64,000 bases of DNA from Pseudanabaena sp. Salubria-1 (GTDB taxonomy: Bacteria > Cyanobacteriota > Cyanobacteriia > Pseudanabaenales > Pseudanabaenaceae), in NCBI GenBank assembly GCA_023336205.1, contig JALQCR010000030.1, positions 22,428 through 86,427 of the forward strand. The letters run 5' to 3'. Shown here one piece after another: positions 25,634 through 34,549 of this stretch. Below the pieces are notes generated by a model. It saw nothing but the letters and a program-made list of their open reading frames with translations. It was not told where the DNA came from and made no database searches. The translations under genes and the position numbers were made by a program. How positions within the stretch are numbered: position 1 is the stretch's first letter; the number at the start of each line of letters is the position of its first letter.

Positions 25634-26935
25634 ATGAATATTGCAGTTGTTGGCTTGAGTCATAAAACGGCGACTGTGGAAGTACGGGAAAAGTTGAGTA
25701 TTCCTGAAGATCGCATGGAAGCTGCGATCGCTCAACTAATGAGCTATCCAAGTATTGAAGAAGCTGCGATCTTAAGCACCTGTAACCGCTTAGAGTTGTA
25801 CGTAGTTACCAGCGAAGCCGAAAGTGGTATTCGCGAAATTATGCAGTTTCTTTCAGAATTTAGCCAACTACCTCTACAGTATCTACGTCGCTATCTGTTT
25901 ATTCTCCTCCGTCAAGATGCCGTAACTCATCTGATGCGAGTAGCTTCGGGTTTAGATAGTCTTGTACTAGGCGAGGGACAAATTCTCGCACAGGTCAAAA
26001 ACACCCATCGACTCGCTCAGCAACATAATGGCGCAGGTCGAATTCTCAACCAACTTTTTAAACAATCTCTGTCTGCTGGTAAGCGAGTTCGGACTGAAAC
26101 CGAAATTGGAACGGGTGCAGTATCAATCAGTTCTGCTGCGGTTGAGCTTGCCCAAATCAAATTACAAAATTTATCTGATAAGCATACGACAATAATCGGT
26201 GCTGGCAAAATGTCTCGCCTGTTGGTGAAGCATTTGATTTCTAAAGGAGCCCTAAAAATTGCGATCGTAAATCGATCTCGCGATCGCGCTGCGGCAATGC
26301 TCAAGGAATTTGAGACAAGTGATGCGGAGTTTGATATCCGTCCATTAGATCAAATGTTAGATTGTGTAGCAATTTCCGATCTTGTATTTACTAGTACAGC
26401 CTCGACTGAAGTGATTCTTAGCCGCCAAAAACTAGATGCGATCGCCCAAAATCACACTGGTTTGACCCTTATTGATATTTCTGTACCCCGCAATATCAGT
26501 TCTGATGTTAAAGAGTTGCCAAACACCAGAGCTTTTAACGTCGATGATTTGCAAGCAGTGGTAGCAGGAAATCAAGAAAGCCGTCGTCAAATGGCGATGC
26601 AAGCTGAGATTTTGCTAGAAGGTTGTGTTGCTGAATTTGATATGTGGTGGCGATCGCTAGAGACTGTTCCCACGATCAGCAAGCTCCGTCAAAAGATGGA
26701 AATCATCCGTGAACAGGAGATGGAGAAAGCCCTATCTCGACTCGGTAATGATTTTGCTGATAAACATCAAGATGTGATCGAGAGCATGACTCGCGGCATC
26801 ATCAATAAAATCCTGCATGATCCGATGGTGCAGCTTCGCGCCCAACAGGATATCGAGACCCGCCGTCGCGCCATGCAAATGTTACAAGTCCTTTTTGACT
26901 TAGATTCACCCTCTAGCCAATTGAAAGAAGGGTAA
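25634..26935 (+). CDS. hemA: Glutamyl-tRNA reductase
   Basis: The enzyme reduces glutamyl-tRNA to glutamate-1-semialdehyde, the first committed step of chlorophyll, haem and bilin synthesis. It has 433 residues. N-terminal GLSHKTATVEVREKLS is followed by catalytic C50 in STCNRLELYV, LGEGQILAQVK, the NADPH-domain IIGAGKMSRLLVKHL and a C-terminal dimerisation helix region. The start MNIAVVGLSHKTA is standard. A strong terminator follows immediately. Confidence 0.97.
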   Translation: MNIAVVGLSHKTATVEVREKLSIPEDRMEAAIAQLMSYPSIEEAAILSTCNRLELYVVTSEAESGIREIMQFLSEFSQLPLQYLRRYLFILLRQDAVTHLMRVASGLDSLVLGEGQILAQVKNTHRLAQQHNGAGRILNQLFKQSLSAGKRVRTETEIGTGAVSISSAAVELAQIKLQNLSDKHTTIIGAGKMSRLLVKHLISKGALKIAIVNRSRDRAAAMLKEFETSDAEFDIRPLDQMLDCVAISDLVFTSTASTEVILSRQKLDAIAQNHTGLTLIDISVPRNISSDVKELPNTRAFNVDDLQAVVAGNQESRRQMAMQAEILLEGCVAEFDMWWRSLETVPTISKLRQKMEIIREQEMEKALSRLGNDFADKHQDVIESMTRGIINKILHDPMVQLRAQQDIETRRRAMQMLQVLFDLDSPSSQLKEG

Positions 26936-26967
26936 TAAAAAAGCCGCCTACAGGCGGCTTTTTTATT
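26934..26967 (+). terminator. Factor-independent terminator of hemA
   Basis: AAAAAAGCCGCC-TACA-GGCGGCTTTTTT forms a GC-rich stem followed by a run of T, starting at the hemA stop codon. Confidence 0.85.
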
Positions 26968-27011
26968 TCCTGTCTTGTTATACATAGTAAAGTCTGAGCT
27001 AAGAATAGGCT

Positions 27012-27488
27012 ATGGCATCTTTAATCAAAAAAACTGTACGCAAAATCGTTAAACAACCTAAAAATATTGTTAGGTTAGTCAAATCAAAATCCCCAAAACT
27101 GACTACTCCTGTAGTTATTCGTAATCTACTAGATTCCACGAAACCGAAAATAAAATATACAGAGCAACCCTATAAAGGCACACATATTTTTGTCAATCAA
27201 AAACGTCATGGTGTTAGGTATCAACATCATGGAATCTACATTGGAGACAGCCGAGTAATACATTTCGATGGAAAAAAAGGTATCTGTGAAATTAGTTTAG
27301 AGAAATTCTGTAGAAGTTCGAGAAATAAGCGTTACGGAATCATTCACAGCAATCGTAAAGGAACACGAGATAAAGTAGTAAAGCGAGCTGAAAAAGCTAT
27401 GAAAGAGCGAAAATTTAAGTACAGCTTGCTGTTTGAAAATTGTGAACATTTTGCTAATTACTGCCGTAGCGGAAGGAAAAGCTTTTAG
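27012..27488 (+). CDS. LRAT-domain (NlpC/P60-like) protein
   Basis: This 158-residue protein has a very basic N-terminus (residues 1-48). An LRAT-type permuted papain fold follows: H73 in QHHGIYIGDSRVIHF and the nucleophile C144 in FENCEHFANYC, the NCEHF motif of lecithin:retinol acyltransferase and HRAS-like suppressors. These use a His-His/Cys arrangement for acyl transfer or hydrolysis. No signal peptide or membrane anchor is seen, though the basic N-terminus might bind acidic lipid or nucleic acid. Function in bacteria is largely unknown. It is a single gene between hemA and the HHL1-like gene. Confidence 0.85.
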   Translation: MASLIKKTVRKIVKQPKNIVRLVKSKSPKLTTPVVIRNLLDSTKPKIKYTEQPYKGTHIFVNQKRHGVRYQHHGIYIGDSRVIHFDGKKGICEISLEKFCRSSRNKRYGIIHSNRKGTRDKVVKRAEKAMKERKFKYSLLFENCEHFANYCRSGRKSF

Positions 27489-27701
27489 TCGCGCAGGACA
27501 AGCACTGCTTACTTAGAGGGGGTATTGGAAATCTTTAGACCGCTAATCGAAAATTGTTTACCTAAAGAATGATTGTGCTTGCATCCTCTACTAAAGTAAA
27601 CTTTTGTAAATGCACTTAATAATTACAAAAGTTTGACAGGCGATGCAAAGCATCACATATCAAATTCTTCAAAACTATTTTAAAAAATCAAAGGTAAAGC
27701 T

Positions 27702-28134
27702 ATGTCTGTAACTAAAGCAACTGGATTCGCACAAGGTACGGGACAGCCCAAGAAAAAGAAAAAAGCTCCCAACAAGCATCAAGTCGCTGCAAATAAATAC
27801 GACGAGATGAAAGAGAAAGGTTTGCCTGAGTTCAACATTTTTATCCGTATTAAGGGTAAAGAATGGGTTCCTGCGGGTTCGATGGCAGTGGAACGCAGTA
27901 ATAAAATTAGTCAGGCAATTTTTCAACAGGAAGCGGAGTTATTGAAAAGCGCAATCCGTTTATATCCTATTTTGCGGAAATTCAAAGATAATTTGGAATA
28001 TGGCTATCGTCTGAAAGAGTTTCCTGATGAGGAAGTTACAGTTGCAGTTTTGCCTGATCCAACAATTGGCGATAGAGTGAAGTACGCTTTTGCTAAGGCT
28101 AAGGATTATTTCAACAGCATAACTAAGAAGAAAT

Positions 28135-28136
<2 letters not shown>
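27702..28136 (+). CDS. HHL1-like/DUF6523-type conserved protein
   Basis: This 144-residue protein has an AAGG-type ribosome site seven bases before the ATG. A lysine-rich start (QPKKKKKAPNKHQ) leads to FNIFIRIKGKEWVPAGSMAVERSNKISQAIF, which resembles the conserved core of plant HYPERSENSITIVE TO HIGH LIGHT 1 and its cyanobacterial relatives. In plants HHL1 protects photosystem II. The assignment rests on recalled motif similarity only. The stop lies directly against the G-rich hairpin at 28135. Confidence 0.6.
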
Positions 28137-28234
<98 letters not shown>

Positions 28235-28241
28235 AGTAGTT

Positions 28242-28730
28242 TCATTCACCTACCCTAACCTTCCCAGATTGAATTGCATCAAATACTGAGTGAATTTGAT
28301 AAACCTCTTGATCGGTTAGCCCTGAATTCTCAAATAAAGCATTGAAAATTGCTTTACTAAAATATAAGTAACCTTTACGGCTAATCATCCCCGACTGCAT
28401 AATACGATGAACAACTTCATCAAGACTAATTGAATTAGTTGAAGTCCCACGAGTAGTCTCTTCGGGCAATTTAAACTCAGAACTTTGTGTACTAGCATTA
28501 GCAAAACTAGGACTAGATAATCCAGAAACAGGCTGGTTAGGCAGCAGTTTCAAATTCAAAAAGCAGCAAAGTATACAGATATAAGGAACCAGATAAAGGT
28601 AGAGCTTAAAACATAGCAAAAATGATAATCCTATCCAGTTAATGCCACCAACGATCTTAGTTTTTAGTGTTTTTTTAGATTTCCTGCAAGAGGGGATAGA
28701 GAAAATAAAAGACCCAAGAAGCGAAAGCAA
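28242..28730 (-). CDS. Uncharacterised small protein, N-terminus probably displaced by an IS
   Basis: Only the last ~65 residues (SLDEVVHRIMQSGMISRKG to QSGKVRVGE) have the look of a conserved soluble protein. The upstream part is hydrophobic, lies antisense to the transposase start and may be IS-derived. No internal ATG suits a shorter start. It is probably a 5'-truncated gene whose original start was lost when the element at ~28543-30017 inserted. Function not recognised. Confidence 0.45.
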   Translation of the reverse strand: MLSLLGSFIFSIPSCRKSKKTLKTKIVGGINWIGLSFLLCFKLYLYLVPYICILCCFLNLKLLPNQPVSGLSSPSFANASTQSSEFKLPEETTRGTSTNSISLDEVVHRIMQSGMISRKGYLYFSKAIFNALFENSGLTDQEVYQIHSVFDAIQSGKVRVGE

Positions 28731-30017
28731 TGGGACAAAATTTAAAATCAGCGATGCGATGCTGTCGGCTTTCTCGATGTTTTTTATGCAGTGTCAATCA
28801 TTTTTAGAGTATCAAAGACAATTGCAGAGTCGAAGTGGAAAAAATAACGTTCAAAGTATATTTGGAGTGGAGAAAATACCCTCTGACCAGCAAATACGCA
28901 ATATCCTCGACCTAATTAGCGCCAAGAGTCTGAACGCTGTATTTGAGAAAGTGTATAAATTTCTGCAAATGGGAAAGCACCTGAAACGATATGAAAGATT
29001 GGATAGGAATTTACTGATTTGTTTAGATGGAACGGAGTACCATAGCTCATCGAAAATATCCTGCGAATGTTGTAGTACCCGTAATCATCGCAGTGGCAAA
29101 ATAACATACTCACACACAGCAATTTTGCCCGTAATCGCTGCACCAGGTTGCGAACAGGTGATTTCTCTACCACCCGAATTCGTCACTCCGCAAGATGGAC
29201 ATGAGAAACAAGATTGTGAAACAGCCGCAGCGAAACGCTGGATTAGTAAACATGGGCATCTTTTTGAAGGACAGGCGATTACGTTATTAGGGGATGATCT
29301 CTATAGCCGTCAACCGATGTGTCAGAATTGTTTAGAGGCAAATATGAACTTCATTTTCACCTGCTTACCATCCAGTCATCCTAGTTTATATCAGTGGTTA
29401 GATTACATTGAAAAAAATGGTGAAGTGCAGAATTTGACGACTAAACACCGCAAGAAATCTATAGAAATATATAGTTATCGATTTGTGAATCAGATACCTT
29501 TAAGAGAACAAGAACCCTCTCTGTTAGTGAACTGGTGTGAACTGACTGTTCGCAATAGTGTTGATAATTCTGAAGTCTACCGTAATGCTTTTGTGACTAA
29601 TCATGCTGTTAATATTGACAATGTGGCGGTCGTAGTTGAAACGGGTAGATGTCGTTGGAAAACCGAAAATGAGAACCACAATGTGTTGAAAACCAAGGGC
29701 TACAACTTGGAACATAACTTTGGTCATGGACAAAAACATTTGTCATCGACACTTCTATCTCTTAATTTGTTAGCTTTTCTATTTCACACGATTTTACATT
29801 TAATAGATTCCAGTTATCAAGAGATTCGTCGTAAGCGTGGCACTCGTAGAGGATTCTTTCAAGATATTCTCTCTCTTACCAAGTACTTTTTATTTAAGAG
29901 TTGGCAACATTTAATCGACTTTATGCTTGATGAAGCCCCCGTCTTTGCAGATTCCTGTTAATTTTTAGACTCTTGGTTTTGTATATCTTGCTACTTTTTG
30001 AATTTGGAATTGCTGCT
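28543..30017 (+). mobile_element. Insertion sequence with IS4-like transposase; ends tentative
   Basis: Around the transposase gene, CAGCAGTTTCAAATTCAAAA (28543) on the left matches, inverted and at roughly 75-80% over ~35 bp, the segment ending near 30017 on the right. No clean target duplication was found. The right repeat lies inside the end of the response-regulator frame, so these may be terminal repeats or a chance similarity. Confidence 0.4.
28642..29961 (+). CDS. DDE transposase, IS4-like/unclassified
   Basis: The protein has 439 residues. N-terminal KDPRSESNGTKFKISDAML resembles the DDE_Tnp_1-associated region. The acidic core includes LICLDGTEYH (first D), LLGDDLYSR (second D) and RCRWKTENENHNVLKTKGYNLEHNFGHG (E). 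The C-terminal LSLNLLAFLFHTILHL is usual for such transposases. It is complete and distinct from the other IS in this window. The family name (ISNCY or an IS4 subgroup) needs a database search. Confidence 0.8.
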   Translation: MPPTILVFSVFLDFLQEGIEKIKDPRSESNGTKFKISDAMLSAFSMFFMQCQSFLEYQRQLQSRSGKNNVQSIFGVEKIPSDQQIRNILDLISAKSLNAVFEKVYKFLQMGKHLKRYERLDRNLLICLDGTEYHSSSKISCECCSTRNHRSGKITYSHTAILPVIAAPGCEQVISLPPEFVTPQDGHEKQDCETAAAKRWISKHGHLFEGQAITLLGDDLYSRQPMCQNCLEANMNFIFTCLPSSHPSLYQWLDYIEKNGEVQNLTTKHRKKSIEIYSYRFVNQIPLREQEPSLLVNWCELTVRNSVDNSEVYRNAFVTNHAVNIDNVAVVVETGRCRWKTENENHNVLKTKGYNLEHNFGHGQKHLSSTLLSLNLLAFLFHTILHLIDSSYQEIRRKRGTRRGFFQDILSLTKYFLFKSWQHLIDFMLDEAPVFADSC

Positions 30018-30438
30018 GGTTAGGAATCATCGGAGGATTTACAGACCTGCCCCTGTCAGGAAGACAACGATTAATTGCTGCTTTAAGCATCTCAGGATCA
30101 AATGGCTTGGTAAGGTAGTCATCGGCTCCTATTTCCATACATTTCATAACGCTATCCATTTCTTCGACCGCCGATATCATGATTACAGGAATGTCACGGA
30201 GTCTTGAATCTTCTTTCAAATATTTGAGAACTGCATATCCATCAATTTCAGGCATCATGATGTCCAATAGGATCAGATCATAGAGATTTGCTTGAATCAT
30301 TGATAAAGCTTCTCGTCCATCACCAGCCATTGACAAATTAAAATCTCTTCTATGCAACCGCCGAGCAAGCATATCGCGATTTATTTCATTGTCATCAACA
30401 ATCAATACTTGAAAATTTTGAATTCCCATTTTTGCCAC
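29965..30438 (-). CDS. Response regulator, CheY-like receiver
   Basis: This 157-residue protein is a single receiver domain: acidic pair D15/D16, phospho-acceptor D59 in LLLDIMMP, and K111 in LTKPF. The ~30-residue C-terminal tail (NQQQFQIQKVARYTKPRV) is not part of the receiver and overlaps a candidate IS repeat, so the native C-terminus may have been replaced. It is the last gene of a three-gene leftward regulator operon, 26 bp after the GGDEF gene. No output domain is present. Confidence 0.88.
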   Translation of the reverse strand: MAKMGIQNFQVLIVDDNEINRDMLARRLHRRDFNLSMAGDGREALSMIQANLYDLILLDIMMPEIDGYAVLKYLKEDSRLRDIPVIMISAVEEMDSVMKCMEIGADDYLTKPFDPEMLKAAINRCLPDRGRSVNPPMIPNQQQFQIQKVARYTKPRV

Positions 30439-30464
30439 CCGCTATTTAAAATCTCAATGTTTGA

Positions 30465-31249
30465 TTATCTGTCCGTTGACCATACTTTTACACGATTTCG
30501 CCCCTCTCGTTTAGCCTGATACAGTGCTAAGTCTGCTTCTTTAATTAATTGTTGAGATGTGGAAATTTGGGTGTGAGGGCTGATAGTTGCTGTTCCTAAA
30601 CTAGCCGTGACACAAGAATTTATCTGTGAAGAACTATGACTTATATCAAGATTTTCAATAGCAAAACGAATTTGTTCTGCACAAAACTCTGCTCCTAATT
30701 CATCCGTATCTGGCAAAATTATTGCAAATTCTTCACCTCCATACCTTGCTAACGTATCTCTCGGGCGTTTGATTACATGTGAAGCAGCGATCGCAACTTG
30801 ACACAGACAGTCATCTCCCGCTAAATGCCCGTAGGTGTCATTATATTTCTTAAAGTAGTCTATATCAAATAATATGAGTGAAAGAGATTTCTTTTCTCTG
30901 TGGGCTGCGTTCCATTCCCTTTCTAAGACAGTATCAAAGTAACGACGATTGGCAATACCAGTTAATCCATCACGATGTGAAAGCGCTTCCAACTCATTTT
31001 TAACAACTTCCAATTCGTGATATGCGACAGCAAGTTCCTTATATGCCGCCTCTAGTTTCTGATTATTTAAAACTTCGCGATCGTGCAATATTTTCTTGTC
31101 TAGACAGGCACTTACCCTTGCTTTGAGAAGGACACGATCATATGGTTTGATCAAGTAATCTTCAGCCCCCTTTTGAATGCAAGCAAGCATCATTTCTTTT
31201 TCGTCTAATGCTGAAATAATAATTACAGGAATCACTCGCGATTGGTAAT
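30465..31249 (-). pseudogene. Receiver-GGDEF diguanylate cyclase, 3' part of IS30-split gene
   Basis: This part carries the second half of a receiver (VIPVIIISALDEKEMM, LIKPYDR), a coiled-coil linker (EVLNNQKLEAAYKELAVAYH) and a full GGDEF domain with active-site YGGEEF and FDIDYFKKYNDTYGH. Diguanylate cyclases make c-di-GMP. An internal ATG at 31235 could start a truncated product retaining GGDEF but lacking the phospho-acceptor half. Taking out the IS30 copy and one TAT duplication joins it in frame to 32323-32565 as THLKDNYQSRVIPVII. Confidence 0.88.
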
Positions 31250-31252
31250 TAT

Positions 31253-32339
31253 CGCCAATTCAAGGATGAAATGCAACACCTAGAGATCTTTGCGTAAAGG
31301 GACTCATAAGGATATTCTGATATTAATCACAATAATTAGGATACCCTCATGAGCTTTGTCCATCTTACCACCACAGAAAGAAGTGAACTGTATAAACTAA
31401 GAGTAATTGAGCAATTATCTGTATCAGAGATAGGTCGTCGCTTGAAGCGAAACAAAAGTACGATTTCAAGAGAGTTATCGCGCAATACAGACGAGCGACA
31501 GATTGGCTATTTGCCAGATACTGCGGTTGCCCTGATGAAAGCAAGACGGAAACAAGCAAAGGTAAGATTTCAGAGCATCAGTGCTGAGACGATCGCCGAA
31601 GTCAAACAACGGTTAGAGCAACACCACAGCCCAGAGCAACTAGCAGGGAGAATGGAAAGGGAGGGGCTAGGTAAAATCAGCTATGAGACGATTTATCTGA
31701 TGATCTATGCAAACCATCAAGAGATGGGAATATATCAACAATATCTGAGGCAGAAGCAAAAGCAACGAAGGCGCAAAGGTCGCCATCAGAAGCGAGGTGG
31801 CATTCCCAATAGGGTAGGGATAGAGAATCGACCGAAGATTGCAGATTTAAAAACAGAGATTGGACATTGGGAAAGTGATACGGTAATCGGGTGCAACCAC
31901 ACAGGTATCGTAGTTACGCATGTTGATAAAGCATCGAAGTATTTACTTGCTGGACTAGCTAAGAACAAGACGATGGATGAGATAAACAGAGTGACATTCA
32001 ATCTATTTGAGCCTATAGAATCAACATCTCGAAAGACAATGACCTTTGATAATGGAAGAGAATTCTGTGGGCATGAGAAGCTATCTGAAAGATTGAAACT
32101 AGAGACCTTCTTTGCGAATCCATATCATTCATGGGAACGTGGATTGAATGAACACACCAATGGATTAATTAGAGAGTTCTATCCCAAAAGTACAAACTTT
32201 AAAATCGTGAAAGAAGAGGACTTTCAGAAGGCAGTGAATTTGATCAATCACAGACCCAGAAAATCACTTGACTATCGTACTCCTTACGAAGTATTCTTTG
32301 CTTCATCAGAACCCGTTGCATTTCATCCTTGAATTGGCG
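31253..32339 (+). mobile_element. IS30-family insertion sequence, copy 1
   Basis: The 1087-bp element has ends CGCCAATTCAAGGATGAAAT and its complement. TAT is duplicated at 31250-31252 and 32340-32342. It splits the receiver-GGDEF gene. Copies 2 and 3 are at 38071 and 56970. Confidence 0.93.
31349..32332 (+). CDS. IS30 family transposase, copy 1
   Basis: The protein has 327 residues. An N-terminal helix-turn-helix (LSVSEIGRRLKRNKSTISREL) is followed by the DDE core, with D177 in HWESDTVIG, D234 in TFDNGREF and E268 in WERGLNEHTNG; the D-to-E spacing of 33 residues fits IS30. The protein is identical in all three copies, so it is intact and recently moved. Confidence 0.95.
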   Translation: MSFVHLTTTERSELYKLRVIEQLSVSEIGRRLKRNKSTISRELSRNTDERQIGYLPDTAVALMKARRKQAKVRFQSISAETIAEVKQRLEQHHSPEQLAGRMEREGLGKISYETIYLMIYANHQEMGIYQQYLRQKQKQRRRKGRHQKRGGIPNRVGIENRPKIADLKTEIGHWESDTVIGCNHTGIVVTHVDKASKYLLAGLAKNKTMDEINRVTFNLFEPIESTSRKTMTFDNGREFCGHEKLSERLKLETFFANPYHSWERGLNEHTNGLIREFYPKSTNFKIVKEEDFQKAVNLINHRPRKSLDYRTPYEVFFASSEPVAFHP

Positions 32340-32565
32340 TATCCTTAAGGTGCGTTAATGTCTCTAAGCCATTCATTACTGGCATCATCATATCCAACAA
32401 GATTAAATCTATAGAGTTTGAAGCAACAATTTCTAGACCGCTTTTGCCCCCATCCGTCAAGGTAATATCTGAATATCCTAAATTTTTTAAATGGCGAAAG
32501 AGAATCTCTCGATTCATCGGATCATCATCAATAACTAATAGCTTTGCATCACTAATTTCTGACAT
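32323..32565 (-). pseudogene. Receiver-GGDEF gene, 5' part of IS30-split gene
   Basis: The frame starts MSEISDAKLLVIDDDPMNRE with the acidic pocket and LLDMMMP phospho-acceptor, then runs into IS30 sequence (PIQG stop). Its ATG overlaps the upstream regulator gene by 14 bases, so the operon was translationally coupled. The rest of the protein is at 30465-31249. Confidence 0.88.
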
Positions 32566-32929
32566 ACTTTTTTAATAACTGCTCAATCTTTCCTAATAGT
32601 CGTGCAAATTCTATGGGCTTTGTGTCGTAATCATCACAACCAGCTTCGATACCTCTCTCGCGATCGCCGACCATAGCATGTGCTGAGCAACCGATAATCG
32701 GAATATTTTGAGTAGCAGTTATTTGCTTCAAGCGCTTTGTAGCTTCCCATCCATCTAAAATTGGTAGACTCATGTCCATAACGATCAGGTCAGGTAGCTC
32801 TGTTTGAGCAGATACTACACCCGACTCACCATCAACGGCAACTACAACGTCAAAACCGCGACGGATTAGTCTTCGTGACAGCATATCGCGATTCATTTCA
32901 TTATCTTCTACCAGCAGGATTTTAGGCAT
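32552..32929 (-). CDS. Response regulator, CheY-like receiver
   Basis: This 125-residue stand-alone receiver has acidic E8/D9, phospho-acceptor D52 in VMDMSLP and K104 in YDTKP. The sequence (MPKILLVEDNEMNRDMLSRRL) resembles receivers that accompany hybrid kinases in cyanobacterial regulator clusters. It is first in the operon, followed by the GGDEF and second receiver genes. No kinase is nearby. Confidence 0.93.
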   Translation of the reverse strand: MPKILLVEDNEMNRDMLSRRLIRRGFDVVVAVDGESGVVSAQTELPDLIVMDMSLPILDGWEATKRLKQITATQNIPIIGCSAHAMVGDRERGIEAGCDDYDTKPIEFARLLGKIEQLLKKYVRN

Positions 32930-33034
32930 AGAGTTTCTTAAATAATACCTAAATTATTATAGTTTGGTAAATAAGGTAAAAGGCTCATTCTGAGAGCCTT
33001 TTACGTGCTTCGGCATAATTAAAAAAATAGAGAT

Positions 33035-33073
33035 AAAATCTATACCGCCCGCGTAGCGGGCGGTATAGATTTT
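33035..33073. terminator. Perfect hairpin between guaB3 and the regulator operon
   Basis: AAAATCTATACCGCCCGC-GTA-(complement) has an 18-bp stem followed by GGGGTTTTATA. It lies 39 bp downstream of the guaB3 stop on its strand and may end that transcript. Confidence 0.6.
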
Positions 33074-33111
33074 GGGGTTTTATATTTAATTGTGCATAGT
33101 ACTTACCTTAT

Positions 33112-34275
33112 TTATTTGCCCATTCCAAGCTGCTGAGCTTTTTGGTAAACCTTACCCTCAGTTAAAAGTGAAGGCGCAATTACCACTTCAACCCGTTGCA
33201 TTTCTCGAATATTGGCAGCTCCAAGAGTTCCCATGCTGGTCTTAAGTGCTCCTAAGAGGTTATGAGTGCCATCATCAAGTCCCGCTGGTCCACGTAAAAT
33301 TTGCTCTAGTGTACCTGTTGTACCGACTCGAATTCTGGTTCCACGAGGTAAGACTGGGCTAGGAGTTGCCATCCCCCAGTGAAAGCCCCTGCCAGGAGCT
33401 TCTTTAGCTCTGGCAAAGGGAGAACCAATCATAACGGCATCGGCTCCACAAGCGATCGATTTACAAATGTCACCACCCGTAATCAAGCCACCATCAGCAA
33501 TTATTGGTACATATTTGCCAGTTTCTTTGAAAAAGTCTTCGCGAGCTGCCGCGCAGTCTGCTACAGCTGTAGCTTGAGGAATACCTACCCCAAGCACACC
33601 TCTAGATGTACAAGCAGCTCCAGGTCCAATACCAACAAGGACTCCTGCCGCACCTGCTCTTAAAAGTTCTAAGGTGACATCATAGGTGACACAGTTGCCC
33701 ATCAAGACTGGGATCGGCATTTCTCGACAGAATTTAGCGAGATCGAGGGAGACTAGTCCTTCGGCGGCGATGTGAGTAGTTGAGACAACTGTGGACTGTA
33801 AGAAAAACAAGTCGCAACCCGCTTCAGCCGCGATCGCACCATATTTAAAGGCATTAACTGGGATACTGCTAGCGCAAGCAATGCCACCTTTTTCTTTAAT
33901 TTCGCGGATACGTTTTTGAATAAGCTCAGGCTTAACGGGTTCGGCATAGAGTTCTTGCATAAGTGAGACAAACTCAGTAACACCCACTGAGGCAATTTTG
34001 TCTAAAATTGGAGTGGGATCGTCATATCGGGTCTGGATACCATCAAGGTTGATTACGCCTAATGCACCTAAATCCGAAAGTCTTACCGCCATATCAACAT
34101 CGATAACACCATCCATTGCACTAGCAATAATCGGAATTTCGCGACGAATTCCTCCAACCTCCCAAAATGTATCGGCAACGTTGGGATCGAGAGTTTTACC
34201 CCCTGGTACTAATGCAATTTCGTCGATACCATAGGCTCTGCGTGCAGTTTTACCGCGCCCAATTTGAATGTCCAC
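33112..34275 (-). CDS. guaB3: GuaB3-type IMP dehydrogenase family protein
   Basis: The protein has 387 residues, the length of GuaB3 proteins, which lack the CBS pair of classical IMP dehydrogenase. The barrel contains IIASAMDGVID, GIGPGAACTSRGVLGVGIPQ (catalytic-cysteine loop), PIIADGGLITGGD and the MIGSPFA phosphate site. Cyanobacteria carry this paralogue beside standard guaB. It probably oxidises IMP to XMP in purine synthesis. It is monocistronic here. Confidence 0.92.
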   Translation of the reverse strand: MDIQIGRGKTARRAYGIDEIALVPGGKTLDPNVADTFWEVGGIRREIPIIASAMDGVIDVDMAVRLSDLGALGVINLDGIQTRYDDPTPILDKIASVGVTEFVSLMQELYAEPVKPELIQKRIREIKEKGGIACASSIPVNAFKYGAIAAEAGCDLFFLQSTVVSTTHIAAEGLVSLDLAKFCREMPIPVLMGNCVTYDVTLELLRAGAAGVLVGIGPGAACTSRGVLGVGIPQATAVADCAAAREDFFKETGKYVPIIADGGLITGGDICKSIACGADAVMIGSPFARAKEAPGRGFHWGMATPSPVLPRGTRIRVGTTGTLEQILRGPAGLDDGTHNLLGALKTSMGTLGAANIREMQRVEVVIAPSLLTEGKVYQKAQQLGMGK

Positions 34276-34549
34276 TGTTTGTACTCTCTAGAATTTGATA
34301 TTTGCTAAGGGTTACGTAAAAATCTTGCATTTAAGATCTACGCTAAGGGTTAATGTGTTAAGCGGCGATCGCTATGGTGATTGCTGCTTGAGTTGTGTCT
34401 ATGCTTACAGAAAATCTTAATAATTTCTTAAGATACTGTTGCTTATTGACTAATGATAGCTAATTAGTGTGATGGAAGGTTATTTTTTAAGAGATGAGCA
34501 CAGGTTTCATTTTCAAAAATAACTAAAAAAAGTAACCAAAGTCTAAGTA

